From assembly GCA_025084515.1 (NCBI GenBank), contig JAJAGP010003168.1, positions 1 through 64,000 of the forward strand: a DNA stretch of 64,000 bases, given 5' to 3'. The DNA comes from Ancistrus triradiatus (taxonomy: Eukaryota; Chordata; Actinopteri; Siluriformes; Loricariidae). The translations under genes and the position numbers were made by a program. The notes under the pieces were generated by a model. The model was not told where the DNA came from. It saw only the letters and a list, made by a program, of their open reading frames with translations, and did no database searches. This document shows, one piece after another, positions 32,060 to 44,640 of this stretch (the stretch's first letter is position 1; each line of letters begins with the position of its first letter).

Positions 32060-33641
32060 CACTGCTCAAAAAAATAAAGGGAACACTTAAACAGCACAAT
32101 ATAACTCCAAGTAAATCAAACTTCTGTGAAATCAAACTGTCCACTTAGGAAGCAACACTGATTGACAATTAATTTCACATGCTATTGTGCAAATGGAATA
32201 GACAACAGGTGGAAATGATTGACAATTAGCAAGACACACTCAATAAAGGAGTGGTTCTGCAGGTGGGGACCACAGACCACTTCTCAGTACCTATGCTTTC
32301 TGGCTGATGTTTTGGTCACTTTTGAATGTTGGTGGTGCTTTCACACTCGTGGCAGCATGAGACGCACTCTACAACCCACACAAGTGGCTCAGGTAGTGCA
32401 GCTCATCCATGATGGCACATCAATGCGAGCTGTGGCAAGAAGGTTTGCTGTGTCTGTCAGCGTAGTGTCCAGAGGCTGGAGGCGCTACCAGGAGACAGGC
32501 CAGTACACCAGGAGACGTGGAGGAGACCGTAGGAGGGCAACAACCCAGCAGCAGAACCTCTACCTCCGTCCTTGTGCAAGGAGGAACAGGAGGAGCACTG
32601 CCAGAGCCCTGCAAAATGCCCTCCAGCACGCCACAAATGTGCATGTGTCTGCACAAATGGTTAGAAACTGACTCCATGAGGATGGTATGAGGGCCCGACG
32701 TCCACAGATGGGGGTTGTGCTCACCAGCCCAACAACCGTGCAGGACACTTGGCATTTGCCAGAGAACACCATGATTCTCAATTCCGCCACTGGCGCCCTG
32801 TGCTCTTCACAGATGAAAGCAGGTTCACACTGAGCACATGTGACAGATGTGACAGAGTCTGGAGACGCCGTGGAGAGCGATCTGCTGCCTGCAACATCCT
32901 TCAGCATGACCGGTTTGGCAGTGGGTCAGTAATGGTGTGGGGTGGCATTTCTTTGGAGGGCCGCACACCCCTCCATGTGCTTGCCAAAGGTAGCCTGACT
33001 GCCATTAGGTACCGAAATGAGTTCCTCAGACCCCTTGTGAGACCATATGCTGGTGCGGTTGGCCCTGGTTCCTTATAATGCAGGACAATGCTAGACCTCA
33101 TGTGGCTGGAAGTGTGTCAGCAGTTCCTGCCAAGATGAAGGCTTGAAGCTATGTACTGGCCCGCTGTTCCCCAGACCTGAATCCGATTGAGCACATCTGG
33201 GACATCATGTCTCGCTCCATCCACCAATGTCACATTGCACCACAGACTGTCCAGGAGTTGGTGGATGCTTTAGTCCAGGTCTGGGAGGAGATCCCTCAGG
33301 AGACCATCCGCCACCTCATCAGGAGCATGCCCAGGTGTTGTAGGGAGGTCATACAGGCACGTGGAGACCACACACAATACTGAGCTTCATTTTGACTTGT
33401 TTTAAGGACATTACATCAAAGTTGGATCAGCCTGTAGTGTGTTTTTCCACTTTAATTTTGTTTGTGACTCCAAATCCAGGCCTCCATTGGTTAATAAATT
33501 TGATTTCCATTGATGATTTTTGTGTGATTTTGTTGTGAGCACATTCAACTTTGTACAGAACAAAGTATTCAGTGAGAATATTTCATTCATTCAGATCTAG
33601 GATGTGTTATTTGAGTGTTCCCTTTATTTTTTTGAGCAGTA
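32060..33641 (+). mobile_element. Nearly whole Tc1-like transposon with both inverted repeats
   Basis: Ends (c/t)actgctcaaaaaaataaag are inverted repeats at 32060 and 33641, flanked by TA (32058-32059, 33642-33643). The plus strand encodes a DD34E transposase in three frames: N-terminal helix-turn-helix part from MRRTLQPTQVAQVVQLI (32357) to a stop at 32669-32671; catalytic part with FTDESRFT (first Asp) at 32749-33078; then MQDNARPH (second Asp) and DLNPIEHIWD (Glu) to the stop at about 33382. One nonsense change and two small indels break it. No other Tc1 copy here is this complete. Confidence 0.88.
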
Positions 33642-33794
33642 TACATTACATAATCAAGCACAAATAGACTCACACAAGCATGCACGTACAAACTACATGA
33701 CGTGACAATCAATCATTTACGAATTTAATTTATCCTTTTTTTGTGAATATGTTCTTTCAATTTAGCAGTATTCAGTTAAATAGTTACATTTACA

Positions 33795-34200
33795 GATAGT
33801 ACCAGAAGTTGAATCTGTTCATCTGGACATAAGGTTTTGTGGGAGAAACGTTTCGTCACTCATGTAAGTAACTTCTTCAGTCTCAGCTGGTTGGAAAAAG
33901 TCCCCAATCTTATATACAGCTTCTGTGCATAACAACTGATACCAGCACCACTACATAACAATGGGACCGGTGATCAGTTTAATATGCAGATTACCATAGC
34001 CATTACTGACAATGGCCACGTCTGCCATTCACACAGGATTGGGGAAGGGCTGCGATAACGCCGTTGTAATATGGTGAGAGATGTACTCTGAGGCTCCCTC
34101 CTCGGTTCAGGGATGGACGTTCCCTTTTTTCACTTTTTTTTCCAATTAGCTGAGACTGAAGAAGTCACTTAGATGAGTGACGAAACGTTTCTCCCACAGC
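33795..34200 (-). mobile_element. Penelope-like retroelement fragment with inverted flanks
   Basis: Minus strand 34119-34003 reads RPSLNRGG ... LRVHLSPYYNGVIAALPQ then a stop, the C-terminal signature of a Penelope-like element GIY-YIG region. The coding piece lies between inverted copies (about 33803-33900 and 34128-34200) that share tgggagaaacgtttcgtcac and gactgaagaagt. A diverged relative of the flank is at about 56700-56815. Confidence 0.65.
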
Positions 34201-34269
34201 TTGCTAGAGTTTTGCAGTGCTTGTGCGGCATCCGATGCAATCTGCCCACACCTTTGTGATCGATTGCGA

Positions 34270-34600
34270 TTGACATATTGTGCACCTGTACCGAATCGCT
34301 TAAACGCAGGTTAGAAATCAGTTGTAGGTTTATTGAAACAGGATACAAAAAACAGTCCAGTAGTCAATAGCTGAGTAGTCAAACCAACCGAGCGTCAGAG
34401 CCAAACGGGAGATCCAAAAACCAGAAAACGTAGACGGGAATATAATTCAGAAACCAGGTAAACTGTAGCAAATGCAAAAACCGCTCAGAAACGTACCAAC
34501 AATATGGACGAGACCTCGCGCCGACTAATGGGGACCTCTGTTGGTGCGGAGGCGAGTCCGCAGTTACCCTGACAGCACCCCTGTGCTAGAGCATTCAAAA
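34270..34600 (-). repeat. Probable LTR fragment, antisense
   Basis: On the minus strand it carries an AATAAACC poly(A)-type signal and an LTR-like end (ggtgcaca), and resembles the 3' part of the LTR at 36085-36650. Internal region absent. Confidence 0.35.
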
Positions 34601-35395
34601 ACAAGGATTAAAGCGGGTGCCAAAGCAAGACAGCATTTCAAAACTCGACCAAAACAAGTTTCAAAGTATCAAAGCAAGTTTTCAATACAAGTTTACAAAC
34701 GAGTGTTAATAAACATGAAGCACTGACATGAAAGCATGAAGCACAACACTATTTAATGTTTACAAGTGCAGGATACAAAACACAAGTGACATCAGTGATC
34801 TCCGACATGCTCAGGCTCACTTGACATGAACACACACAGACAAAACTACTATAACTCTGTATTCTATGTGTACATGTGTTGGTAACAGTTATGCCAATTA
34901 TCTTATTGGGGGGTTTAACTGTAGATAAATTGCAGGTTTCTTGCAAACCCTGTCCAATGATTTAAACAGTGAGTGTGAAGCTCAGACAAACACATTTTTC
35001 ATAAAACATGATAAGGTAGATTATTACAATTTATCTCTGAAACAATGTCAATATGATGGCAAATATGTTTAAGTTAGAATAGCAGTATTTTAGAATAATC
35101 AGATCATCAACTATGAACTACCAGGGAAGAAGGACAGCAAATGGAGACAAAATGATGCTCCATTTGGCATGGCAAACAGATGCCTGGCTAAAATAGTCAC
35201 TGAATATGGTACTCTTTGACTGCCTGTCACAATTCCAGTTGGAATTAGGTGTTGTTCCATCAAATCAGTGTGCAAACATTAGTTAAATTGTGCGCTCTGG
35301 TAGTGGAATAGACACAGCACTTTCAGTGACAGGGCTGGTGCTAATGGAAAAAGAAATACAAATTAAGTGTTTCAAAGAAAAATTTTGTAAAGCAT
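34601..35395. other. Non-coding stretch, nothing recognised
   Basis: No supported gene, RNA or repeat apart from short simple sequence. Confidence 0.35.
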
Positions 35396-35839
35396 TTCAA
35401 GGTCCTGGAAGTGGCCTAGCCAGTCTCCAGACCTCAAACCCATAGAAAATGTGTGGAGGGAGTTGAAAGTCCGTGTTGCCCCAAAACATCACTGCTCTAG
35501 AGGAGATCTGCATGGAGGAATGGGCCAAAATACCAGCTACAGTGTGTGCAAACCTGGTGAAGACTTACAGGAAACGTTTGACCTCTGTCATTGCCAACAA
35601 AGGTTATGTTACAAAGTATTGAGTTGCATTTTTGTTATTGACCAAATACTTATTTTCCACCATAATTTACAATTCAATTCTTTAAAAATCCTACAATGTG
35701 ATTTCCTGGATTTGTTTTCCCATTTTGTCTCTCATAGTTGAAGTGTACCTATGATGAAAATTACAGACCTCTCTCATCTTTCTAAGTAGGAGAACTTGCA
35801 CAATCAGTGGCTGACTAAATACTTTTTTGCCCCACTGTA
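35396..35839 (+). mobile_element. 5'-truncated Tc1-like transposon
   Basis: Plus-strand remnant of the transposase C-terminus (SPDLKPIENVWRELKVRV ... AKIPATVCANLVKTYRKRL, ending GYVTKY) followed by the terminal repeat actaaatacttttttgcccc and actgta. The first two thirds are missing. Confidence 0.75.
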
Positions 35840-36084
35840 AGTCTTTATAAACATTTTTGTTGGTTTGTTGGCTAAATGTTAACTGTTCGGCTATGATTGA
35901 ATGTTTGCTGTTCTGGATTTGTCATTAGAATGGCACATACAAAATGTTTGAACCAAAACAGAACTCTTATACTTGAGTGGAAATTTAAATACTGATTATA
36001 AAACATTACTCCAGTATTATTATTAAGTATTAAAAGAAAAAAAAACTGTGGTGTAGTAATGTTATTTTCCTTTGAAACTTTCCA

Positions 36085-36650
36085 TGTTAAGCGCTGCCCC
36101 GGACTTGGGCTTGCTACACCCCTCCTCGCTGCCAGAGGCGATCTGGACTGTATTTAATCAGGGCCCTAGCTCTCAGACTTTGCAGGGAATTACATCGGGG
36201 TATCACGTTGGACTGCTCGTAGCGCCCGCGTGTCGTGGTGATTCACCCTGTTCACCCGCGAGTTGCAGTAAGCCCGCATATGTATGCCGTGTTGCGGAAG
36301 CTGCTTATGTATGCCTGTTGTGGTAAGCCAGTATATGTTCGCTGTGTTGCAGTAAAGCCTGCTCATGTTTGAACTGTGCGCTGGTTCACCCTGTTTGCCC
36401 GCGAGTTGCGGAAAGCCTGCTTATGTATGCCGTGTTGTGGAAGGCCCGCGTAGGTATGCCGTGTTGTGGTAAGCCAGTTTATGTTTGCTATGTTGCGGTA
36501 AAGCCCGCTCATGTTTGCTGTGTTTCGGTAAACCAGCTTATATTCTCTGTGTTGCCCGCCATAGTTTTTGTCATGTAATAAACCCCATTCGTTTAACCCT
36601 TGTTAAACCTGCGCTCGTCTCCATTCCCCCGTTCACGCCCTGCCATTACA
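36085..36650 (+). repeat. Probable solo LTR with internal tandem repeats
   Basis: TGTTAAGCG ... GCCATTACA has TG/CA ends and a poly(A) signal (aataaa at 36577-36582). About 36250-36555 consists of 31-44 bp units around gttgcggaaagcctgcttat. No target duplication was found, so the left boundary is tentative. Confidence 0.5.
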
Positions 36651-37377
36651 GACACTGTGTTCAAAAGTTTTATTTAACAATCATAGAACATCATCTTTGG
36701 GAGGAGATTTGGGGATATTATAATTATAACAGTTGGCAGACAAAAGTCAGTGAAGAAATGTTTTGAAACTGTGATTCTTTACTGAATTTAAACTGGGACA
36801 TGTCATGTTCAGTGAATCTCAACTGAAACATAGACTTGAATCGAATTGTGTCGATGCTGTAGCAAATCATATCAGCTTAGTAATTAATCAAAGTGTTAAT
36901 AAAGGCCATGGGTGTTTCTAGGATGGAGAATATAAAGACTGTAGGCCTGTTAAACTGTAGGCCTGGTCGGCAAATTCAACAAAAATCAGTCAATAAACTG
37001 ACTGGTGCATTTCAATTTGAAAGCACATTATATTCTGCATATATTCTACACTCTCTACGGATGTTCTCTATGGAAATGTAGTGAGTAACTTCAGGTATTT
37101 CATAATTTTTTTTAATAATCTTTAAATGTAGTGAAGGGGAAGTAAAATATCTATAATACAGTGTGTATGTATGTGTATATATATATACTCCAGTAAAATA
37201 TTCAATACTTGAAATGGTACATAAGAACAGTAACTGAGTAAATGTACTTACTAAATATTGAGTAAATGTACTACTGCCAACCACTGCACATAGGAATATA
37301 CAGTATGTTTTGGAGGTTACAAGGTTACAAAGATCCACCTAAAGGAAGGAGTTTAGGAAGGTTTTCAAGGTCAAAGT
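36651..37377. other. Non-coding stretch, nothing recognised
   Basis: AT-rich; no supported gene. Confidence 0.35.
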
Positions 37378-37560
37378 AAAAGCCAAATTTATTTATATAG
37401 TGCTTTTTACCTTAAAGGATTGTCTCGAAGCAACTTTACAAAGATCTAGGCCCAAAGCCCAGTTGAGGAAGCCTTGGGTGACAGTGGAAAGGAAAAACTC
37501 CCAAAATTTTATAAGGGTGTAACTTTGTAAGGACCAAGACTCAAAAGGGGACCCAACCTC
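37378..37560 (+). repeat. Fish interspersed repeat (atttatatagtgcttttta type)
   Basis: Matches the pattern of a widespread teleost repeat: tttatttatatagtgctttt ... caaagcccagttgaggaagc ... gaaaggaaaaactccc. A short relative is at about 61990-62040. Confidence 0.5.
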
Positions 37561-39365
37561 CTTTGGCAGCATAAGAATTAAACTAAGTCACCTAACTAAT
37601 AAAGTTTTGGTAATTGTTTACTAACAGAAGCTAAATGTAAAAAACAAACCAAAACAAAAAAAAACAGAGAGCATGAGCTTATTAAAAAGAATATCTAAAT
37701 TAAAATATAATAAGGTGTAGACAGCAATAAATTAAAGATAATACAACATTGTTAAGAGTATAAAATAGAGAATATAAAATTATAAAAATATAAGACAGTA
37801 TATTAAACTGTGTATATAAACTCTGAAACTGGAAAATCCCCTGTCAAGGTCAAACTCAGGAACACAACAACAGAACCGTGATGAGACTCCTTGACAACTT
37901 GAAACTATCCAGTTGTCTACCGCTAAGCCACACTGGTTCATATCCCACCTCTGGCCAGGAGAGGTGTGAGTTGCATTCTGATTTGGCGAGGAGTCTCATC
38001 ATTGCCAGGCTTGGTACCAGCTTCCAGGCTGTGGCCTGGTGAGGGCTCTTTCCATTGAGTCCTGCCTTTCAGAATGTTGCCAAGGTCTCTCTCCACTATG
38101 CCATATTCCAGCTTTGTTGGTCTGTATGTTCCCGAGTTTCAACCTACATAGTCTCAGAGTTCCACGTGTCATCTGCAGGGCACCAGATCACCGGTATCCT
38201 GAGTGCCTAATAGATAAACAGTTCTTAATGTCTCCTTCATAGTTAGAGCTCAAACCAAAATGGTGAAATAAAATAAGCAATAAAATAAGCTCCTCATGAT
38301 CAGTATTCAATAAACTCACAAAAATGGTTGTGGAACAACAAACATTCCCATGCTTTCCTTCAGTCAGTGTCACAGTTCTTCCCAGGTGGGTTTTTTCTCT
38401 CAGATTCATTATATTTAACTTCGTGCAGATATGGTGTTTTACCAGCTAACACGTGTCCATCTTTTGGGAAAGTTTATTTAATTTGAATGTTAGAAACAAC
38501 TCCACCACAAGAGGGCTCTAGAAGACTTAAATTTGCCCATATTGCACAGAGAGGAAGCAACATAACAGTGTGTGGATCACTAGGTGTTAGTGTTTGAGGC
38601 ACACAAGTTCTCACTCCGCTAAACTGACCACTGATGAATGACTAAAGTGTCATTAACACAAACATTCCATTGAAAATGGTCAGATGTACCTGGTAAGTGG
38701 TGACAAGATTTAACCATCCTGATATTGTCTTCAAGCCAGTGGTGGTCCTAGGGAGTTGAGGCACATTACATTACAACAGATGGGCTACATTTGGTATTGT
38801 TATATATTCTATATACAGCATGTACTAAATCACTTTTGCTTGCAGATGGTGGCAGATGCATGATATGTGTAGTGTTATATAGTACCGTTGGGAGCTTCCA
38901 GAAGGACCTGGTGAAAGCAATAATAAACTCCGTGCTGAACTAAAGCATCCTGCAGTGCACAGCAAGCATCTGTGTTCCGATGCTCTTCTGGCTGAGTTCA
39001 CATGCTGGGCATGATGCATAACACTGACACTGAGCCAGAGTACATTTGTAGCAGCAGCAGGACAAACCTGGTAGCCAAGTTTAAAAGGTATACAACTAGA
39101 ATAATCTATCTTTAATCTTAGAATTATAGGCCATCTATAAAATATGCTAATGTTATGGATAAAGCAGTAGACAGTTTTCATAGGTTATAGGATCTAGTTG
39201 AATATGGAAACATAACAGCATACATTTACTTGTATATGCTGTTAAAACAAGGTTTGGAAATGTTGCACAGAATTTGAATATCCACATATAATAACATATG
39301 CAATCTTGGTTATCAGCTCAGCAAGCTGGGATTCCCAAATAAAATTGTCCACACATGGTATAGTG
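37561..39365. other. Intergenic sequence with an unassigned higher-GC block
   Basis: About 37920-38215 is less AT-rich than its flanks but has no ORF, splice pattern or repeat that I recognise. The rest is plain AT-rich DNA. Confidence 0.35.
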
Positions 39366-39367
39366 TA

Positions 39368-40136
39368 CAGTGGTGCTTGAAAGTTTGTGAACCCTTTAGA
39401 ATTTTCTATATTTCTGCATACACATCCTAAAAGTAGATGAAGATAACCCAGTTAAACAAATGACACAAAAATATTATACTTGGTCATTTATTTATTGAGG
39501 AAAATGATCCAATATTATATATTAGTGAGTGGCAAACGTATGTGAAGCTCTAGGTTTAGCAGTTAATATGAAGGTGAAATTTGTGTCAGGTGTTTTCAAA
39601 CAATGGGATAACAATCAGGTGTGAGTGGGCACTCTATTTTATTTAAAGAACAGGGATCTATCAAAGTCTGCTGTTCACAACACTTGTTTGTGGAAGTGTA
39701 TCATGGCACGAACAAAGGAGATTTCTGAGGACATCAGAAAAAGAGTTGTTGATGCTCATCAGGGTGGAAAAGATTACAAAACCATCTCTAAAGAGTTTGG
39801 ACAAAGGACCCCAGGGTAACTTCTAAGCAACTGAAGGCTTCTCTCACATTGGCTAATGTTAATGTTTGTGAGTCCACCATCAGAAGAGCACTGAACAACA
39901 ATGGTGTTCTCCAAAAAGAGCATTGCTGTTCGTTTGCAGTGTGCTATAGATCAAATAGACAATCCAGAAGTCTACTGGAAGAATGTTTTGTGGACGGATG
40001 AGACCAAAATAGAACTTTTTGGTTTAAAAGGAAAGCGTTATGTTTGGAGAAAGGAAAACACTGCATTCCAGCACAAGAATATTTATGCAGAAGTATAGAA
40101 AATTCTAAAGGGTTCACAAACTTTCAAACACCACTG
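39368..40136 (+). mobile_element. Internally deleted Tc1-like transposon with both ends
   Basis: Inverted repeats cagtggtgcttgaaagtttg (39368) and its complement ending 40136, flanked by TA. Retains the N-terminal DNA-binding start (MARTKEISEDIRKRV) and the first catalytic Asp (VLWTDETKIELFG), but the second Asp and Glu are gone. Confidence 0.85.
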
Positions 40137-40828
40137 TATAAACATTGTTAAACATTGCCTCTTTTAGTGTAAGAAATGTACGTAACAATTGACTGGGACC
40201 ACTGACCTGAACCAGCACAAACATTTTAGTACCTTGTATTTCTGCTTATTGTTCCTCCACCAAACTTTAGACTTTGCTTTTTATAATATAATAAATAATA
40301 AATTGTATTGGGTTTTTTGGGATGAGCCAAACAATTAATCACACAGACTCCCTTATTATGCAACGTGATTCGTTACACCAGATAATGCATTCCTGCCACA
40401 TTTAAGTATAATGGTGGTGTCTTTTATACTGTATATCCAGCTGATTCTAGGCACTGCACATAGTTTTCTTAGTTTTGCTTGGCTCTTAGCTATTGAAGTA
40501 CAATCCATAAAGATCCAGTCGAACAATTATTTTACTGACAATGCTTCCAGGGGTGTTATGGTGTGTGCTTGGGAGTGCTTCAACTGAGGAAAGTTGATCT
40601 TTCATTCAGTGAACTTGTGTGGGCTGGCACTTGGCCTTCACTATACAATAACAAGAGCTGACTTTTTGGAAAGGCAGAATCCTCTGACAATGTTCACATA
40701 CCTCTGGCCATAAAGTTTAACACCTGGATCAAGTGATTTTTATTTCATGTTAGAATGCAGTGACAAAAAACCCTTCTCACTGTAGTGTCATGGCAGCATC
40801 ATAAGAATTTTTAACTCGTATTACCTAT
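40137..40828. other. Non-coding stretch, nothing recognised
   Basis: No supported gene or repeat. Confidence 0.35.
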
Positions 40829-41570
40829 GTTGGGGTAGTTACTCAAAAAAAGTAATCCATTACTGATTACTCTTTACTTAACTATAATTGTAATGGGACT
40901 ACTTTACTAATTTTAAGTTACATTCTAAAACCCACACAAATATACTGAAATCAAATCTACAAATCTACACAGACACAAAATTGATAGACAATATTTTTCC
41001 ATAGTTTATTTAGGAACAAATGTAGCAGTAGTAGCAACATTAGACAAGTATAAAAGTAATTTCACTACACTTGATGTTACACTTGATTTTGGGAAACCCA
41101 GCATGGGGTTCGAGTCCCTGTAATTAGTAAAGGAGGGTTTGGTTTTGTGGGTTTTAGTAGAAAACCTATGGTCACGTTGACCTAACATGCCAAAACAGAT
41201 AACTTGACTACCGCCTGGCATTCTTTTTATAGCACACGCACTGTCTGTTTGAAGAACCGTTTGGGACTCGAAAGAGTCGAATCACTAAAAAGAGCCAGAA
41301 TCGCACGTCACATTTACAGTCACATGACACGCTGCCACATGAGCTGTGCCGTCTGATGTGAGAAGACACAAATGCATGCAGACAGTAAAACAGCGTGGGA
41401 AATGTTTATGCTTTGGGTATTAAAAATAAAATTTTTATAGAAAGACTTGAGTAACGGAAGTAACTTTTTAAAGTTATGTAACTATGATGCGATTACAAAA
41501 TATTTAACTGTAATGCATTACATACATTACAAAGATTAATCACATTATTATAACACCTTACCCCCAACAC
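40829..41570 (+). mobile_element. Non-autonomous hAT-type repeat
   Basis: Starts gttggggtagttactcaaaa with aagtaatccattactgatta, and ends in the complement ...taccccc(a)aacac. Inside are repeated TTACTTT/GTAAT motifs and a hairpin-like 41240-41290 (gactcgaaagagtcg). No coding sequence. The target duplication is not clear. Confidence 0.55.
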
Positions 41571-41904
41571 TGGTGATTACTTGTTTTAAGAGCAGTACAC
41601 ATCAGGACTTAATCGATATGGTACCAGGACTGCCAAATACAAGAGATTCTGCTGAGCTTTTGGAAGTGCTTAGGTTTATGCAGTTTTTCGATTACCTTCA
41701 CTTGGCAAGGTAATTACTGCAACATCAGTACCATTATGTGTCTCTGACACCTCAGAAGTACGCTGAGTTACAACGTCAGTTGTAATTATGCTCTAATATA
41801 AAAGAGCATGGGAAGTGATCTAATTTATTCAACAGACACAGGAGCTATGCCATCATGCTATCAGAACTATTCAAATCGTATTGTATGACAGATGAAACCT
41901 GTTG
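41571..41904. other. Non-coding stretch, nothing recognised
   Basis: No supported features. Confidence 0.35.
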
Positions 41905-42205
41905 GAATCATTCATTAATTCATTCATTTTCATACTTGCTTAAATCCAAGTCAGGGTGACAGAGAGCCAAAGCCTAACCATCAGCACAGAGCACAAGGTG
42001 GGAACCCACCCTAGACAGGGTGCCACACACACGCTCATTCATTCACACTAAAATGTTGTAGAGACGCCAAATGACCTAACGCATCTTTTTAATGTGGGAG
42101 GAAACCGGAGGAAACAAATGCACATACAGGGAGAATATGCAAACTCCACACAGGCAGAGTCTGGACAGGAAATCTAACCATTCCAGGAGCTGTGAGGTGT
42201 CCACT
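41905..42205 (-). repeat. SINE/LINE-tail repeat, second family, antisense
   Basis: Contains gtgggaggaaaccggaggaa and gggagaatatgcaaactcca, the complement of the stretch at 17745-17960, after a ttcattcattttc start. Confidence 0.6.
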
Positions 42206-42229
42206 ATGCTGCCCGCTGTTGGAAAAAAG

Positions 42230-42665
42230 TGTACAGAGGAGACTAAACATTATGACCACTTGCAAACAGTATAACTAATAACATATATCATCATACAGTC
42301 ATGCATCTCAAAGTTTGGAATATATTACATGGAAAGAAAACTATTGGTTCTCATAGTCAGTGTGTTGGCCAGACGACTGGGTCAGAGCATCTTCAAAGGC
42401 TTGTGGGGTACTGCCAGTCAGCAGTGTTGAGTACCTACTGACAGTGGTCCAAGGAGGGAAACCATTAACTGGTGACAGAGTTTTTGGCACACTAAAAAGG
42501 ACACTGCAGCACACTTCATAGAATCTTTTAAAATCCTGAGGAATCATGAGGAATATGTCAAAAATCACAGTGCATTGCCCCTTTCTGTGTTTTGGGCTAC
42601 AAATTGAAGTACTGACCATGCTAACCTCTATCCACCATCTAAAGTACTCAGAATGAGTATGCATA
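42230..42665 (+). mobile_element. Tc1-like fragment of another family
   Basis: Begins with an aacattatgaccac-type end region, then the conserved non-coding ccagacgactgggtcagagc and a short transposase piece (VHCPFLCFG ... MLTSIHHLK). Truncated before the catalytic domain. Confidence 0.6.
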
Positions 42666-43040
42666 TGTTGAAACTGGATTTTGGAGAAGTTGAAGAAGGA
42701 TGTCTGGTTTAATGAGTTCTGTTTTGTTTAGGTCCCATGCTGCAATGGGTACTTGTAATATTTTTACGGGGAAAGTGGGGCTGTGTGGCTATAATTGAAA
42801 ATATTGTTGCAGGTCTTGGTGTACTCAGCTGTTCATTTCTAGAATGTTTAGCTCAAATATTGATTCGTGCAGGTGCCTAAATTTCCGTGATCGTCTGGGA
42901 ACAAACAAAGGCGTATGGATAATTAACGGGGACAGTTATCAAAACATAGCATGTGTATTGTGGAAACAAAGCTCTACCACTTTTGAAAAGTTTTCTATCA
43001 CATAAGTGCAACATTTCCAAGGAAATGTCTTTGAAGAATG

Positions 43041-44510
43041 CAGTGGTGCTTGGAAGTTTGTGAACTCTTTAGAATTTTCTATATTTCGGCATAAATATGA
43101 CCTTAAACGTCATCAGATTTTCACACAAGTCCTAAAAGTAGATAAAGAAAACCCAGTTAATCAAATGAGACAAAAATATTATATTTGGTCATATATTTAT
43201 TGAGGAAAATGAGCCAATATTACATATTAGTGAGTGGCAAAAGTATGTGAACCTCTAGGAGTAGCAGTTAATTTGATGGTGAAATTAGAGTCACGTGTTT
43301 TTAGTCAATGTGATGACACTCAGGTGTGAGTGGACACCCTGTTTTATGTAAAGAACAGGGATTTACATTTACATTTACAGCATTTAGCAGATGCCCTTAT
43401 CCAGAGCAACTTACAATTGATACAATCTCACAAACCAAGCAAGCTTGGCAGAGGTGGGATTTGAACACTGGACCTTTTTGGTCCATAGTCTAGTACCTTA
43501 ACTGCTAGTCCCATGGGATCTATCAACGTCTGCTCTTCATAACACGTTTGTGGAAGTGTATCATGGCACGAACAAAGGAGATTTCTGAGGACCTCAGAAA
43601 AAGAGTTCATGATGCTCATCAGGGTGGAAAAGATAGCAAAACCATCTCTAAAGAGTTTGGACTCCACCAATCCACAGTCAGACAGATTGTGTACAAATGG
43701 AGGAAATTCAAGACCATTGATACCCTCCACAGGAGTGGTTGACCAACAAAGATCACTCCAAGAGCAAAGCGTGTAATAGTTGGCGAGGTCACAAGGGTAA
43801 CTTCTAAGGAACTGAAGGCCTCTCTCACATTGGCTAATGTTAATGTTCATGAGTCCACCATCAGAAGAACACTGAACAACAACGGTGTGCATGGCAGGGT
43901 TACAAGGAGAAAGTCACTCCACTCCAAAAAGAACATTGCTGCTCATCTGCAGTTTGATAAACATCATGTGGACAAGCCAGAAATCTATTGGAAGAATGTT
44001 TTTTTGGATGGATGACACCAAAATATAGCTTTTTGGTTTAAAAGGAAAGCGTTATGTTTGAAGAAAGGAAAACAGTGCATTCCAGCATAAGAACCTTATC
44101 CCATCTGTGAAACATTGTGGTGGTAGTATCATAGTTTGTGCCTGTTTTGCTGCATCTATGGCTTTCCATACTTGATGGAACAATGAATTTTGAATTATAT
44201 CAGATACTTCTAAAGAAAAATGTCAGGACAACTGTCCATGAACTGAATCTCAAGAGAAGGTGGGTCATGCAGCAAGACAACGACCCTAAAGCACCACAAG
44301 TCATTCTACCAAAGAATGGTTTTAAGAAGAATAAAGTTAATGTTTTGGAATGGCCAAGTCAAAGTCCTGACCTTAATCCAATCGAAATGTTGTGGAAGGA
44401 CCAGACGTGAGCAGTTAATGTGAGGAAACCCACAAACATCCCAGAGCTGAAACTGTTCTGTATGGAGGAATGGGCTAAAATTCCTCCAAGCCGGTGTGCA
44501 GGACTACTGA
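43041..44510 (+). mobile_element. Tc1-like transposon interrupted by a SINE, 3' end lost
   Basis: Same family as 39368-40136. It has the 5' end repeat (cagtggtgcttggaagtttg), MARTKEISEDLRKRV with the helix-turn-helix (STVRQIVYKW), WKNVFLDG where the first catalytic Asp region is damaged, then MQQDNDPK and SPDLNPIEMLW with the second Asp and Glu. A SINE sits at 43363-43514. The 3' inverted repeat is missing; other sequence follows at about 44510. Confidence 0.8.
43363..43514 (-). repeat. SINE inserted in the Tc1 element, 5-bp TSD
   Basis: gggat flanks it at 43358-43362 and 43515-43519. Removing it restores the Tc1 leader. The tRNA-like head is slightly truncated. Confidence 0.75.
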
Positions 44511-44529
44511 AATTGGCTTTTGCACTTTT

Positions 44530-44640
44530 GCAGAAGTTGAACAGGGTGAAAAGGCTGAGATATGCTAAAGCTCTCGAATATTGGAATGCAGGTCAGTGGA
44601 AAAGAGTGTTATGGAGTGTCTGTAAGGTTAATTATGCTAT
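44530..44640 (+). mobile_element. Short Tc1 fragment of a different family
   Basis: Reads RLRYAKALEYWNAGQWKRVLW, the region just before the first catalytic Asp, joined out of order to the previous element. The long frame 44420-44860 is a chance fusion of these pieces. Confidence 0.5.

Noticed and set aside
32420..32907. Minus-strand frames opposite the Tc1 transposase
   Set aside because: Antisense shadows of the plus-strand transposase remnant.
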